NCBI GenBank assembly: GCA_020081605.1
Contig: JAHREC010000018.1
Span: 124,001-188,000 of the forward strand
From: Albifimbria verrucaria
Taxonomy: Eukaryota > Ascomycota > Sordariomycetes > Hypocreales > Stachybotryaceae
Direction: 5' to 3'
Length of the DNA: 64,000 nt
Numbering within the stretch: position 1 is the stretch's first letter; each line of letters starts with the position of its first letter. Shown one piece after another: positions 11,515 to 22,711 of the stretch. A program made the position numbers and the translations under genes. Under the pieces are notes generated by a model. That model searched no databases, was not told where the DNA came from, and worked only from the letters and a program-made list of their open reading frames with translations.

Positions 11515-12774
11515 ATGATTTTTAAGTTGGCTCAATACCTGGCGCTGGTTGCAGCAAATATATCCGGGGTCCTTGCTCAAGGTGGCCTGTTCATTGTACA
11601 ATGCGGCCCTCTTACAACGCAGAGAGCTGATCCCATCATCTTTCCCGGCCAAATTAGTCCCCATGTTCATGCAATCGTCGGAGGCACCGCCTTTAGCCTC
11701 CAGATGACTAATGAAGAAGCTCGACGATCTAAGTCCACCACTTGCAATAAGATGCTAGATAAGAGCAACTACTGGCAGCCCCAGCTCTATCACCAAGGTA
11801 GAGATGGGAAATTCGAGCTGATTAAACTACTTGGGATCGTACGTACAATACGAAATTTCCCGGAGCTGCTACTAACGATAGAGCTCAGAATGCATACTAT
11901 ATCGATAGGACTTGCGACTATCAACCCGGGCGCCAAAACTGCGATGGAGCTCCGGGGCCATCGCGCCTCCAGCGGGACTTCGGATGGTCGTGGGTAGCCC
12001 GACTCGGAGGTAAGAGCTACAACGATTATTCAGCGACGCATCAGCCATTAAGAACCCTTAATAGGAATTATGACGCATCCAACCCGGAGCACCGTGCCAT
12101 TTCGCACGTGTGTCTTGATCCTGGTCAAGACACCATTGAGCTTCGTCAAGCTCCTTGTGCCGAGATGCGTGCTCAGACATATTTCCCTTCGTGCTGGAAT
12201 GGAAGAGACTTGGACTCGCCTGACCATAAGAGTCACGTATGTTTCTTTACAGAAATAACCTAAACCTTTTTTTTTTTTTTTTTTTTTCATTCAGCTGATA
12301 CTCTTTGACAGATGGCTTTCCCTGCCAAGGGGATTATAATGGTGGAGTTTGCCCCGAGTCCCATCCTAGGGCTATTGTGTCTGTCTTCACAGAGTTTTTT
12401 ACAATACTCGTCAAGTCAGAGATTTCAATCGATGGGTGTACTCAGAGGGTGATGGGATCGGATATGGTTTACGTGAGCTCAGTCTATCAAGCTAAAGTAG
12501 ATCAAAGAGCTAACATATTATAGATGGCGATTATTTGCAGGGCTGGGAAGACCAGGGCCGCCTTGAGAGGGCTATGGCGACCTGCACAGGTCCTAATGGA
12601 GCCAACGATAAGAACTGCAGCCTGAACGTTGGACCCAACGGGACGCCAGGCGAAATTACAACTCAGAATCCTGAGAAACCTGCGCCGGCTGAAGATGTAG
12701 GGTTGAGCGGAAAACTTGATAGGCTGCCAGGAGATAACCCTCCGTTCTTTCGAACGGCGAAGATGAGATATTAG
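11515..12774 (+). CDS. DUF1996 domain protein, copy B
   Basis: Probably a secreted fungal protein of the DUF1996 family, function unknown. A hydrophobic N-terminus ends near GVLAQ, followed by the family motifs HVHAIVGG, STTCNK, NYWQPQLY, CDYQPGRQNCDG, MRAQTYFPSCW, SPDHKSH, GVCPESHPRAIVSVF and DFNRWVY. Four introns fit the sequence: 11839-11888, 12010-12064, 12237-12311 (holding a 22-base T run) and 12473-12523. Three one-base frame breaks remain in the exons at 11954-11957 (GGGG), 12329-12332 (GGGG) and 12395-12400 (TTTTTT). Copy A at 36.3-37.5 kb has a matching domain order and matching splice positions, so this is a paralogue, not an unrelated gene. Confidence 0.82.
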
Positions 12775-13270
12775 GTGCTGCCATCGAAAGACACCATCAG
12801 CCGTTCGATTGTAAAGCTCTCTATGGCCTCACTTTCTACATTTTCCTGAAGATCATGCTTTGATAAGATAGCATGTAGTTTGAGCTAAGCCGCTTACGCA
12901 TGACCAGAGCTGCTGAGTAAATGTTGGTGGAAGGGGTGAACGGAGAGCTCGCTTCAAACTCACAGTGAGTGCCATGTACGGACAACGAAGGGCATTCCAG
13001 TCGCCACAGGAGACACCTCTAGCATATATGCCTAAAGTTCGCTATTAGTTTTGCTTATATACTTTGCTTTGTTGATGCGTCGCGAAGGCTAGTGTAAAAC
13101 TATATCATAGCCCTCTTCCCTCAGTATTCTTCAATTTCGCTTCCAACTCTCTCAAGACCAAATACCTAATCCTCGCCTATTATTCGTGTTATTACCCAGA
13201 TTAACTCAAGCCTAAGCAACCATAGCCGTCTCAAGCTTATGATCTCATCCTGACGACACGGGAGTCTTTG
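12775..13270. other. Intergenic stretch
   Basis: Nothing recognisable between the DUF1996 stop and the decayed frame that follows. Confidence 0.4.
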
Positions 13271-13490
13271 CCGGTGTTCAGAGAGCTCGTGAACTAACGC
13301 CTAAAACGGCCATAGCGAAACTTTGGTAAGATTTGCGTAAAGATCATATAGCTTCTAAGGATCATGAGCCTGACTTTCCTCGCTGGCTTCTCGAGCAAGT
13401 TAAGCATAAGAAAATCGAGATTTTGCTCGATGCGGTTTACGACAGGGATACAAATAAGCTTAAGTAGTACATTTCTAAAATCCATTAGTA
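13271..13490 (+). pseudogene. Decayed coding fragment with RIP-type stops
   Basis: A frame reading RELTPKTAIAKLW, stop, DLRKDHIASKDHEPDFPRW and on to DAVYDRDTNKLK, stop, looks coding in composition. It is interrupted by TAA and TAG codons that are one C-to-T change from glutamine codons. It sits directly against the AT-rich block that starts near 13490. I do not recognise the family; a transposon gene is possible. Confidence 0.3.
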
Positions 13491-13727
13491 CTTTATTTAA
13501 CCTTGGTAGTATTTATTCTCTTCTTTAAGAAAATTCTCCTAAATATCGCAGGAATCTTATAAGCTATAGTAAAATAAGGAAATTTAACTTTTATTTAATA
13601 ACTTCTATAATGATAATTATATAATAATATTTTAATTTAAAATAAATATTATTTATTTATTTAAAAATAACTATTTAATTTTATTTATTTTATAATTATT
13701 ATTATATTAGAGCTGAAGTGTTTAGGA
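13491..13727. repeat. AT-rich block, left part
   Basis: Very A/T-rich sequence with no coding frame, continuous in composition with the LTR-like block to its right. Confidence 0.5.
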
Positions 13728-14325
13728 CGAGGGAACTAAGCCTCATATATAATTTTCTTTCTCTTTAAGCTACCCTAGAGAAAAAATTATATAAAGATTA
13801 TTCAATCTTTATATAAAAGCTATAATAGCTATACCTTTAGAATAGGAACCAATAACTTTTATACCTTTAACTTTAACTCTTTATTTATTATAAATTATTT
13901 AATCTTTATCTTTATACTTTAATTATATTATACTAGGAGTGAGTAGGTTAAAGATTTTCTACCTTAATAAATTATATATTATAAAATAATATTAATTATT
14001 TAAAATTCTTATATTCTTAATTTTTAATAAAATAAAATTTAATTATATTAATTAATTCTTTTTATAAGTAATATTAATAAAATATATTAAAAAATATAAA
14101 TTTTTAAAAATTTAACTTCTAAATATTATTAAGTTATTTAAAAATTTTAAAACTTTTTTTAAAAATATATAAATATAAAAAAAAAATTATTTAAATATAT
14201 TTAATTACTCTTTTATATTAAATTATAAAAATATAATATTTATATTTATAAAGAGAATAATTAAAATAAGCTAATCTATTATATATAAAATAAAATAATA
14301 TAGTTTTTTATTCATCCTCGCCTAA
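13728..14325. mobile_element. Possible RIP-degraded solo LTR
   Basis: The block begins TGTTTAGGACGAGGGAA and ends TTCATCCTCGCCTAACA, giving imperfect terminal inverted repeats with the TG...CA ends usual for LTRs. About 600 bp of nearly pure A/T lies between. I see no matching 5-bp target duplication, and no polypurine tract or partner LTR nearby. Mutation could have erased the duplication. A MITE is the alternative reading. Confidence 0.35.
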
Positions 14326-14489
14326 CACAGTAGGCTAGTCTGGGGATAACTAGGGGTGAGAAAGATAATAATTCAATGAATAACAATAACGAATCGACAA
14401 ACCGATTCCGGCCCAGCGGTTTATCAAAGTAGCTTTTGGGATTAGCTCCGGTATGTTTACCTTGCCAGATCTGCAATGCACCACTCTAA

Positions 14490-14696
14490 CTATTGGGCAG
14501 GCATGTCGATCGTGACAGACTTGTTCCTCAATGGCATTCCATAGAGCAATGCATCAAAAGGTTCGAGAATTTGGCGGGCCTCGCGTTCCAGAGGAGGGAA
14601 GCACATGCTCTTCGCGGTTACTGCGGGGAAATTGTTGAGAAAATGACAAAGCAAGAAAACGACGAAGGCCGAGAATGCACTGAAATATATACGCAA
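14490..14696 (-). CDS. Possible small secreted protein
   Basis: A 68-codon frame starts MRIYFSAFSAFVVFLLCHF, a good signal-peptide shape with likely cleavage after AVTA. A short hydrophilic tail with a single cysteine follows. An overlapping frame on the other strand (14493-14798) is as long, so coding is not certain. No family recognised. Confidence 0.25.
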   Translation of the reverse strand: MRIYFSAFSAFVVFLLCHFLNNFPAVTAKSMCFPPLEREARQILEPFDALLYGMPLRNKSVTIDMPAQ

Positions 14697-14799
14697 AGGC
14701 TGCGTAAAAGTCTCAATGAAATAGGGCAGTCTTGGAGTAGAGAACCTGCTCGACAGTACGTCACTTGGTCACCAAAACCAAGTTATTTAAAACATTAAC

Positions 14800-15729
14800 A
14801 GGCTACTTCTGTTAGGCCGTCCACAGTCCTCTAGCTTTCATGCTTTTGGGAACAATCAACACCCTAGCGCTTCCTGTCATTCACATCTCAGGTGAGCAAA
14901 TGTGCTCTTCTCTGCTGCTTATACTGAGTCTTTATGCATGAGCGGCTTTTTACTACACCTAGCCACATAGTGCTGTATGAATTTCAACACATTTTGACCG
15001 GCATCGTAGTAATACAAAACTGAATGTCACGCAACGTGAACTGCACATGTCGGCAAAAGAAGAGCCTCCTCGTCGCTTCGAATATACGAAAAGCCCTGTG
15101 TCCAGTCCCGCTTCTCTTTACGTATATCTCGAACCCAGTTCCGTATGGGTGATGCCATGCCTGTGCGTTTGGCCTGCTCGGGCAATAACGTAGTCCTCAA
15201 ACTTCAGCCAAGTCTCCCACACCTGTAAGCGGAGCCTAATTTCCCGAGTTTAGTACAAATCCCGCCTAACCAAGGGCCTCAACCAATGGTGTGAACGCGA
15301 CCAACTAAGAATAACTGCTCTTCTAACCCAAATTAAGCTTAGATTCTCAAAGCTCGTGGTCTATGCCTTGCAAGGCTGTCCAGCAAAACGGGACGATGCA
15401 TGCATGACCACAGAAGGTAGGCGTCCAATCACGGCGACTTCTTCTTAAGAGATGGACATTTGATCTGTGTGCTTGGACGCCAACGGCCGCCAAGACAGAG
15501 CCAAGTTTCAGCTCCCCACTTTTCTGTTTGTAAGTGCCGTCGTGGGAGAGGATCATGCCAGACGCCATGGCAGTCAAGTTTATTTTTGGACAGTCACAGA
15601 TATTTGAACAATTTTCTTCTCTCACTTCCTTGAAAATCCTCCACAACCAGCCACGAATCCTTCCCCTTATATTGCCTCTCAACATCCCCTCATCCATCGG
15701 TCGACGATCACTAGAGTGCATTGTTAACC
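14800..15729. other. Intergenic and promoter region upstream of the membrane protein gene
   Basis: No conserved gene. The last 100 bp are pyrimidine-rich (CTTCTCTCACTTCC and similar), as is common just before fungal transcription starts. Confidence 0.4.
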
Positions 15730-17067
15730 ATGGCTCCACGACGAGGCGGCAGCGGCGGTGGCGGCTCTTCTGGTGGCTCCTCTTCGTCCTGCAGCTCCGA
15801 CTACCCCTGCACTTCGGAACTCAACTTCATATACGGCCACCGGCCCAACAGTCTGTGGAATAACGATGAGCTTTATGGGCAGCTCGTTGCTTCCGTCATC
15901 TGGGGCATCGCCTTCGTCATCCTGCTCGCCCTGAAACGTCCTCGCAAGAAGTGGTATCTCCTGGCTAGCTTGGTGCTATTCTTCGCAGCCTTCGCCTTCC
16001 TCAGCGTGCGCTATGGCATCATCGTTGGCGGCAACAATGTCCCGATCGCCTACCGATACGAACACTCCATCGTCGTCCTACTCGAACGTCTCGCTATGCC
16101 ACTTTTGCTGCTGGCCGTGCATACTGAAACAGCGCCAGGTCTCCTGTCAAAAGCGGTGTTTCGGATTGCAGCAGCCATTTACATGGCGGTGAACGTCGCG
16201 TATGCGGCGTACGACTTTCTGGTGTCAGCAGATGCGCTTGAGAACTTCAAGAATGAGGGATGGGTGTGGAGACTCGGAGACCGTGACTTTATTTTGACGA
16301 TGACGGATAGCATGATCACCGAATTGAAGACCGGATCGACGGGGACGGGACTGAGCCCAGGTTATGTGCGATCGAGGATATTTGACATTCTCGGGACAGA
16401 TAACTACATGGACCACCGAGATACCCAGGTCAAGGTGGGACTTGCAGCAGATGCATTCGCATTTGTACTGGTGCTCCTGCTGGGAGTCTTTGTGGTCTTA
16501 ACAGTATGGAAGAGAAAGGATCACTTTTTGAGGCGAAATGTGAGTGCTTCAAGCTCGAGCTCCCAAGCTCCCTCATTCCCATCACTGGTACCTTGTTAAC
16601 CATGATGTACAGATCCTGCTTTTTGTTGCCATCGGAGGGCTTCTCTTGGCCACGCTCTTCCAAGTTATCGTGACGGCGCACTACATCTTCAACAATTGGA
16701 AGTTCATCAATGACCCTTTGCCTGGTCCAGATTCTTCAGCCGCTACTTAGAGCAGGAAAGGGTCCTCGACAGCATCATCCCGCCGAGTGGGTTCCTCGCC
16801 GGATACCGAATCACAATCACAGGGTTCCCTGTAGTGCAGGCAATCCTAGTGCCGCTCGGTATCGTCATGGCTGCAGCTTCCGTTGCATACCTGGCCCTGA
16901 AGGAGGCGAAGGAGGCCACGACTCACGAGGTTGATCATTCAACGGAGCCGAAAGAATACCACCACCAACCGCATAATGGCTCTCCTCCATCAACCACTTA
17001 TATTACCTCGAACGGTTATACTTCGTCGAGTAGCTACAATCAACCATATAACGGCCCCACTCGTTGA
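15730..17067 (+). CDS. Multi-spanning membrane protein of unknown function
   Basis: The start at 15730 gives MAPRRGG followed by a Gly/Ser-rich N-terminus and a CSSDYPC pair. About seven hydrophobic segments follow, including a stretch around VIWGIAFVILLAL, one around LLASLVLFFAAFAFL, one around FAFVLVLLLGVFVVL and one around VVQAILVPLGIVMAAASV. The C-terminal tail is hydrophilic and rich in Ser, Asn, Tyr and Pro. One intron fits at 16540-16612 (GTGAGT to TACAG, with GTTAAC as branch site). One frame break lies at the CCC/TTT run near 16714-16719, fixed in principle by one base. I do not recognise a named family; the topology resembles fungal 7TM proteins, but no rhodopsin or Pth11 motif is visible. 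Confidence 0.75.
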
Positions 17068-17852
17068 TACGCAGAATGAGAGTTTTGCCCGTAACACAAT
17101 TGATAATATTTCCACTTCGAGCGAGGAGTTGGGTTGATCACGTCAGTATGTATGTAGGCACTTAGTTAGGACAATTACATCTACTTTAGTCAGAATGAAT
17201 ACCATTGCCATAGAAGGTCTATGTTCTAATTTTTTGTTGCTACATACGTACCAGTCTGCTGATTGACCCTGGTAAACTGTTTAATTGACCTTCATTTACA
17301 GGCCCAGTTCCTGTCCAGCAAGCAGCAATACCATCCCCAACACCAATAGTGCAGATCTCGAGGAAGTCACCTCGACTAGCTAGACAATGTCTATGTTCCT
17401 CCGTGATACGGAAATGCTTGGTTTGGACCTCGATCGGAAACACCAATGACTACAAAGAGGAAGAGATTCAGCCCACTCTTCGGTTACGAAGGCTTGAACC
17501 TTCCTCTCCAGAAGGAGCAAAGGCTACTACTGTCGATATGCCCGAGGTAAAAGTCAAAATGCGAGCAGTCTTTGTTAATTCGGTCCGGATACAGGACTGA
17601 TATGGTATAACTGAAATCTTATGCCAAGTTGTGGAGGTTGCTGCTTATGCTGCTTCTACAAATTTGACTGCCTACTCGGTGTATATGGAAGCGATGTGCG
17701 ATGGAGTCCGAATCTTGAGCAGGCTCATGCAAGCGGGGCTGATATTAAGGGGTAGCTACGGACCTCCTTTTCATCAATCAAAGTCTGATGTGTGGCCACA
17801 GTACCTGAGAACCCTCCCGTGTTTCCAGCTCATCTTCCGCATTCGGTCAACA
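17068..17852. other. Unclear stretch, possibly the 5' part of a decayed gene
   Basis: Fragments such as EEEIQPTLRLRRLEPSSPEG (about 17455) and a frame around 17630-17740 look partly coding but cannot be joined or named. They may belong to the decayed gene at 17854-18400. Confidence 0.25.
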
Positions 17853-17853
17853 T

Positions 17854-18400
17854 ACTTTCAAGACTTATGATGCCTACTATCCCATTCAGGAAAAAGCCCC
17901 TGATGCGAGAATTGAAGGTTTGTACAACGACACGATTTCGGGCCTAGTCACGAAGAAAATCAAGGATTTTGAACCTGGTGATTTCCGAATGGCGTATTTA
18001 CCCTACATCGCCTTGAAATTAATGCCTAGAACCCCTGGTGAGCAGCCGCCCAAACGGTGATCCCATCAAAATGCCGTCACAGCAGCCCGCGCCAAAGGGC
18101 TTCGACTACTGGCACTCATGGACTTTTTCAACGTGTCGATAGAGATTGTAGACCAACATCCTGAATGGTAATTCAAGGCACCCTCAGGTTATCGTCAAGA
18201 GTATGATAGCGGACTCGTCTCAGTGTGTCTGTCTGGCGAGTACCAGCAAGTCCGCATTTTCGGCATCCTGGATGAAGCCATCGATCGCTACCCTTTGAAC
18301 GGCTTCTTCGTCAGTTAGGCGACTATGAATGAAGATGACTACTATAAGTGACATCACAAAGTCTGCCACTGTGCAAAGTCGTTGTATTTCCCATCGTCCA
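17854..18400 (+). pseudogene. Decayed glycosyl hydrolase-like protein (GHL6/PF14871-type)
   Basis: Readable pieces are TFKTYDAYYPIQEKAPDARI, then after a likely intron (18038-18082) ARAKGLRLLALMDFF, DQHPEW, GLVSVCLSGEYQQ and ILDEAIDRYPLNGFF, followed by HHKVCHCAK. This order (A-A-x-G-L-R, D-F, xxHPEW, xNGxYQQ, ERYPVDGxF, CxCxxC-like) is what I recall from the hypothetical glycosyl hydrolase 6 group of TIM-barrel proteins. Three stops lie in the same frame: TAA at 18169-18171, TAG at 18316-18318 and TGA at 18349-18351. Each is one C-to-T step from CAA, CAG or CGA. The gene has no identifiable start and appears dead. Confidence 0.5.
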
Positions 18401-18599
18401 GGAGCCTAACCAGTATATCGGCGAATGGATTCTGGAAGAAGTTTATCCCCAAGCCACCATCGAATATCCTTTTAAGGCTATGCCAGAGCCATCCGTGACT
18501 GGTTTTAGCCTGAAGGATATTCAGATAGCTGTTAATGTGCACTGTAAGGGGTTTCGGCTAAGAAGATTATTGTCATTCCTTGAACCAATGTAGCTCTGT

Positions 18600-19276
18600 A
18601 CTAGCCACAGATATTGTTAGCATCTTCCAATATGTACCACTCAGGTTCGCATTTTTACTCCGTAAACTTTGAATATGGCAGGCTTATAGTATTCGCCATC
18701 CTGTGCATCAAATGTAACCTGATAGGCCCTTCCTCCGCTTTGCCTGCCACTAAGTTCCGCCTGTCAACTCATGACGCATACAGGTTGTTACGGCTGCAAT
18801 GACAGTACAACGCGACCCAGAGATATACCTCTCGGCAATGAAGTACATTATAATACCTGGGTGATATATCGTAGTTAGGCTTGTTAAAGCAGTCGTTAGA
18901 GTGAAACTACATACTTAGCTCGGCTACATTAAGTAACGAGGATATTGATAGTAGCTATTGTGATTCCGTATCGGTATCTTATATTATGTGGATATATAGG
19001 CAGTTCCTTCTAAGAACCCTTGATAATATTTTAATTAATATATTTTAGAATACATTATTATATTAATGTCTCCATATTTACAAGACATATTATAAGGAAT
19101 AAAGTTCTAGGTTTTTACTATATATATTATATTTATATTACCTAGATACTCTCTCTTCTAATAAAAACGTCTTTTATGCATTTAATCGTGGCCTCATATA
19201 TTGTTCCTACCAGTTACGTCTAATAGTTCTATTCCCTTTGCTACTATAGCCAATAAACTTATAATCGTCGGCTATT
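18600..19276. repeat. Intergenic stretch becoming AT-rich
   Basis: No gene. About 19000-19260 is A/T-rich and RIP-like, directly downstream of the 2EXR gene's 3' end. Confidence 0.4.
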
Positions 19277-20467
19277 TTACCCACGTCCTTCATCAGGGTT
19301 AGGCAATGGTCGTAACACTCTGAAGAACGGCTCGTAGTTACCGGGGTGATAACAAGTGTGATCGAGAATACGTCCTAGAGGTCGACAGAACATCCTCACC
19401 TTCCATATGAACTCGGTTATGGGCACATCTGGTCGGTAACCGATATAAGACTCCTGTCGGTCCCAAGAGTAGCACTCCACGTAATTACTCTTTCCATCTG
19501 TGAAGAAATGATGGTTGCGGGGCTTGGGAATACTTTCGAGACGTGTCCATCCACATAGGTGTACCGTTTGTCATCAAACCCTCCGAATTTATACTTGGCT
19601 GGAAGTCGTCCTCCTCGGTCAATAAGCCATAGACGAGTTTGGCGAGGAATCTGGTTTTGCACCCATGCCAAATGCGCTCGAAGAACAAGACCTCTGATAG
19701 AAGCTTCTCGGGACATCTTGCGAAAGGAGCGCCTAATGCCTGCCAGGCCCCCACCCATCGGTCATTGCTATTCAATGGAAAATCAGGATGTGGTGAAAGC
19801 TTCCCAGATGTACGCCTGATGTATTTCATGTCCTCGACCCAGCTGTCCTGGAACTCAAAGGCGAGATTGATATCCGAGACAAACGGCAGATGGATGAACG
19901 GAAGGTGGGTAAGCAGAATCGGCCAACTGAGGAAGACGCAGGCAGCCATATCTTTGGGCAGAAATCTAAGGCACACAATGTCGGGCCTGCGCACATTGAT
20001 GTAAATATTCTGCCCATGATCACATGCAGTAACCATTTCCCTGCGCGTGGATAGTGGCCTTTCCTTCTTGACATCATGATAACGTAGCATGACCGCGCGA
20101 GATTCCTTACACGCAGTCCGCAGACCAGCGTTCCAATAGTAGATGAAGCGGTTAGCCTTGGTCCACTTGTACTGCGATGGCTGAGATCGCAGCTGTGGGT
20201 TGAATAAGAGATCCAAACTCCCATCTGCTTGTCGGGGATGCGGCTGTTTGGGCGGTGGAGGGTAGGCCTTCTTCATCTTTTCAAGAAGCTCTGTGAAGAG
20301 CCTTCATTGTCATGGTTGAACAGGGAATAGTAATGGAGTTTGGGTGTCTTTTCGGTGCAGATGGCCATCCGCCAAATCTCCCAACGTAGCTCGGGCGGTA
20401 GTTGGCAGAAAAGGTGGAAGTACCTCAAGGACTTGGGGACACCCGCTATGCAACTTTCGGTATCCAT
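19277..20467 (-). CDS. 2EXR domain protein
   Basis: The start at 20467 leads into FHLFCQLPPELRWEIWRMA, the signature of the fungal 2EXR family, whose members have no known biochemical function. The rest is a typical 2EXR body with CKESRAVMLRYH and later hydrophobic strands, ending near PNPDEGRG. The frame breaks three times, near 20295-20296, 19594-19595 and 19491-19493, each at a short A/T run (as read on the plus strand) and each consistent with one lost base. No intron is needed. The gene is about 390 codons long, usual for the family. Confidence 0.8.
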
Positions 20468-21313
20468 CTGTCACTGTTGTATTGATTTAGAGTGCGTTGC
20501 GGATGGGTAAGAATGGCGAAAGGTTTGGGTTGGATCTTGGCTAAATAATACACATCAACATCGGTTAACGTTTTCACCGTGCATCCGGCATCGGACTTGA
20601 CCTTGGAGAATGCAGCGGGTTGGCGAAATTTTAAGATTTTTTAACTTACTGTAGCAGATGCGTATTTGAGCTTAATCCCATATCTACATCTAGCGTTGAT
20701 GGGCCTATTTGGACGGTAAAGATTAAAGTTCTCGATGCTATTAATCTCGTTATTTTAGCTCGAATATCTCCCTCTCCCACCGATATCTCCTATTCAGCCT
20801 CCTACCATAGAGTCTTGCTATGACGAACGGCAACTTGCTCCTGGGTGCGGCTTATGAACAGAACACTGCTCTGTTCCACTCCATCCACGCCTGTAAACTG
20901 CGATGCCAAGCCATGCAGCTTCTCCTCTGCGAACTTGCCCGATGAAACTAATGCGTGAACAAAATCGTTCCATGACACCTCCCAGGAGTCAAGGTCGCGT
21001 CCGGGTTGAAAAACAGAGTATTAGAAACTTTTAAGCCACGCGCATCCACCCTTATCTGCACTCTCTGGGTATCTTCGACAACAACAAGTGGTGGAGTCTC
21101 GGCGATGAGGATCTGTACTACCTGGCCCCTCGTCTTGGTCTTTGTGTTTACTCTTGACGAGTGAGAACCGACACCATGTTGCTGGGAAGCACGGCCAGTA
21201 TACAGCGTTGAAAGCGGCTTTTATATCGATTCTACCTCAGCCGGCGTGCTGCCAGCCTGACCAGGGCTTTTTCTTGTGTGCTGTGGTTCCACCCACCCCA
21301 TTGTCCTCTGTGT
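20468..21313. other. Intergenic stretch
   Basis: Short open frames only; nothing recognisable. The 2EXR promoter must lie in the first few hundred bases. Confidence 0.4.
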
Positions 21314-22062
21314 TTAGCGTAGCTCTGACAATACATCCTTCGACACCAAGGAGTCAAGCCCGCGGGTGATGCTATTACGGATGCGATCAGTATCGTCCCT
21401 GCGTATTCCAAGATTCTGCTCAGCTCGTATCATGGCATCCACTGTTTGCTTAGTTCTACACTTCGTAGTCACGTAGTTGAAGTTCTTCGCGGAATCACAA
21501 ATCTCGGCCACCCGAACTAGTTGCTTGTCCTTTTACCAAATGTGAGTAGCATCTCCCAAGGCTTGCTCCTCTCTGGGAAGTTCTTTTCGGATCGTCTCTT
21601 TCCATAAGGGCATCCTCGAAACCGCGGGCTCATCACTGAAATAGCTCCAGTTGGTGCGTGCACTTTGAGATGATGGATAGGGTGCCAATTCGTGATGACA
21701 CACGCGCAGATACCAGTTCTTTGGCCAGGGTTCGGCCTGGTTTAGACGTTCAAGCTCACCCAGGACGAATGGTATCTCCATCTGGAACGGCTGTGCGTCG
21801 CCCTCCCGAAGAGTCAAAAGCGACCGGAACAGCTCTGACCGTACTTATCACCGGCAGAATATTGTTGCCTATAGAGATACGCCTTAAGGTGTTTGCCCAG
21901 TTTAACTTGAGAGTCAAAGATATATAGCAAGCGAGTCTCGGTCAAATTGAGCAATAGCTTATCATCTGTTTTGATATATGCAAAGGCAAGTACACCAGTC
22001 AAAGACTGCCGCGATACTGTACCAGGTCTCGATGAAACCTGAGTATCTCGATGAGGATTCAA
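21314..22062 (-). CDS. Hypothetical protein with an in-frame stop
   Basis: A minus-strand frame from 22062 or further upstream reads TDDKLLLNLTETRLLYIF and YRQQYSAGDKYGQSCSG. After a one-base break at the AAAA of 21816-21819 it continues through FQMEIPFVLGELERLNQ and PWPKNWYLRVCHHEL. A TAA at 21533-21535 interrupts the same frame, after which it continues as RVAEICDSAKNFNYV to a stop near 21314. The TAA is one C-to-T change from CAA, so this may be real decay rather than a read error. The N-terminus is not defined. No family recognised. Confidence 0.4.
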
Positions 22063-22711
22063 ATATACTGTCTATACCACATGGAACTTCATCCTCGGTT
22101 TATGTACTCAGCCAGGATACGCACTGGTCCAAAAGGTCAACAGAAACGCAATGCGGACTGTTCTAAAGTAAAATGTAGCTATGATGTAATTTGATATTGG
22201 AGTTCCCTGTATCCTCTGCTCCTGTCTGCGGCAATCTGGATGAAATTGGATTGGTGGGAGACGTTTGGTTAGCGAGGGCTGGGAAGTAATGCGGTTGGTC
22301 AATGATCATAGCCAGTAGAATCTAGGTAAGCATATGCATCATGTAGATAGTTGGTTAATGTGATACGTTACAATATATGCTGCAAAGCTTGAATATATTG
22401 TTCAAGTGGCCATCGCTGAAGCAGGGGAGCTCGAAAACGCACCTTGTCCGCCTAGGCCAATTTAATATGGCCCAGGAGACACAGAAGTCAATCTCATCTC
22501 TCAAAGAAAAGAATGTAATAGAAAATTCAGACGTGCCTAGTGACATTGCGGGCATCCCTTAGAATGAGGCTGAGGCTGGAGCTGAAACCCCGCCCCAGAG
22601 AGCCATGTTCAAGTGAGGGGGGTTCATCTCATTTCACACGACCGCGCTGTTCTAACAGATAACGTAGATTACCAAACTTAGGAGAAGTGCCTGTTGATAT
22701 TGCGAGACAAA

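Noticed and set aside
15347..15739. 130-codon minus-strand frame overlapping the membrane protein start
   Set aside because: It runs antisense into a well-supported gene's 5' end and has no conserved features.
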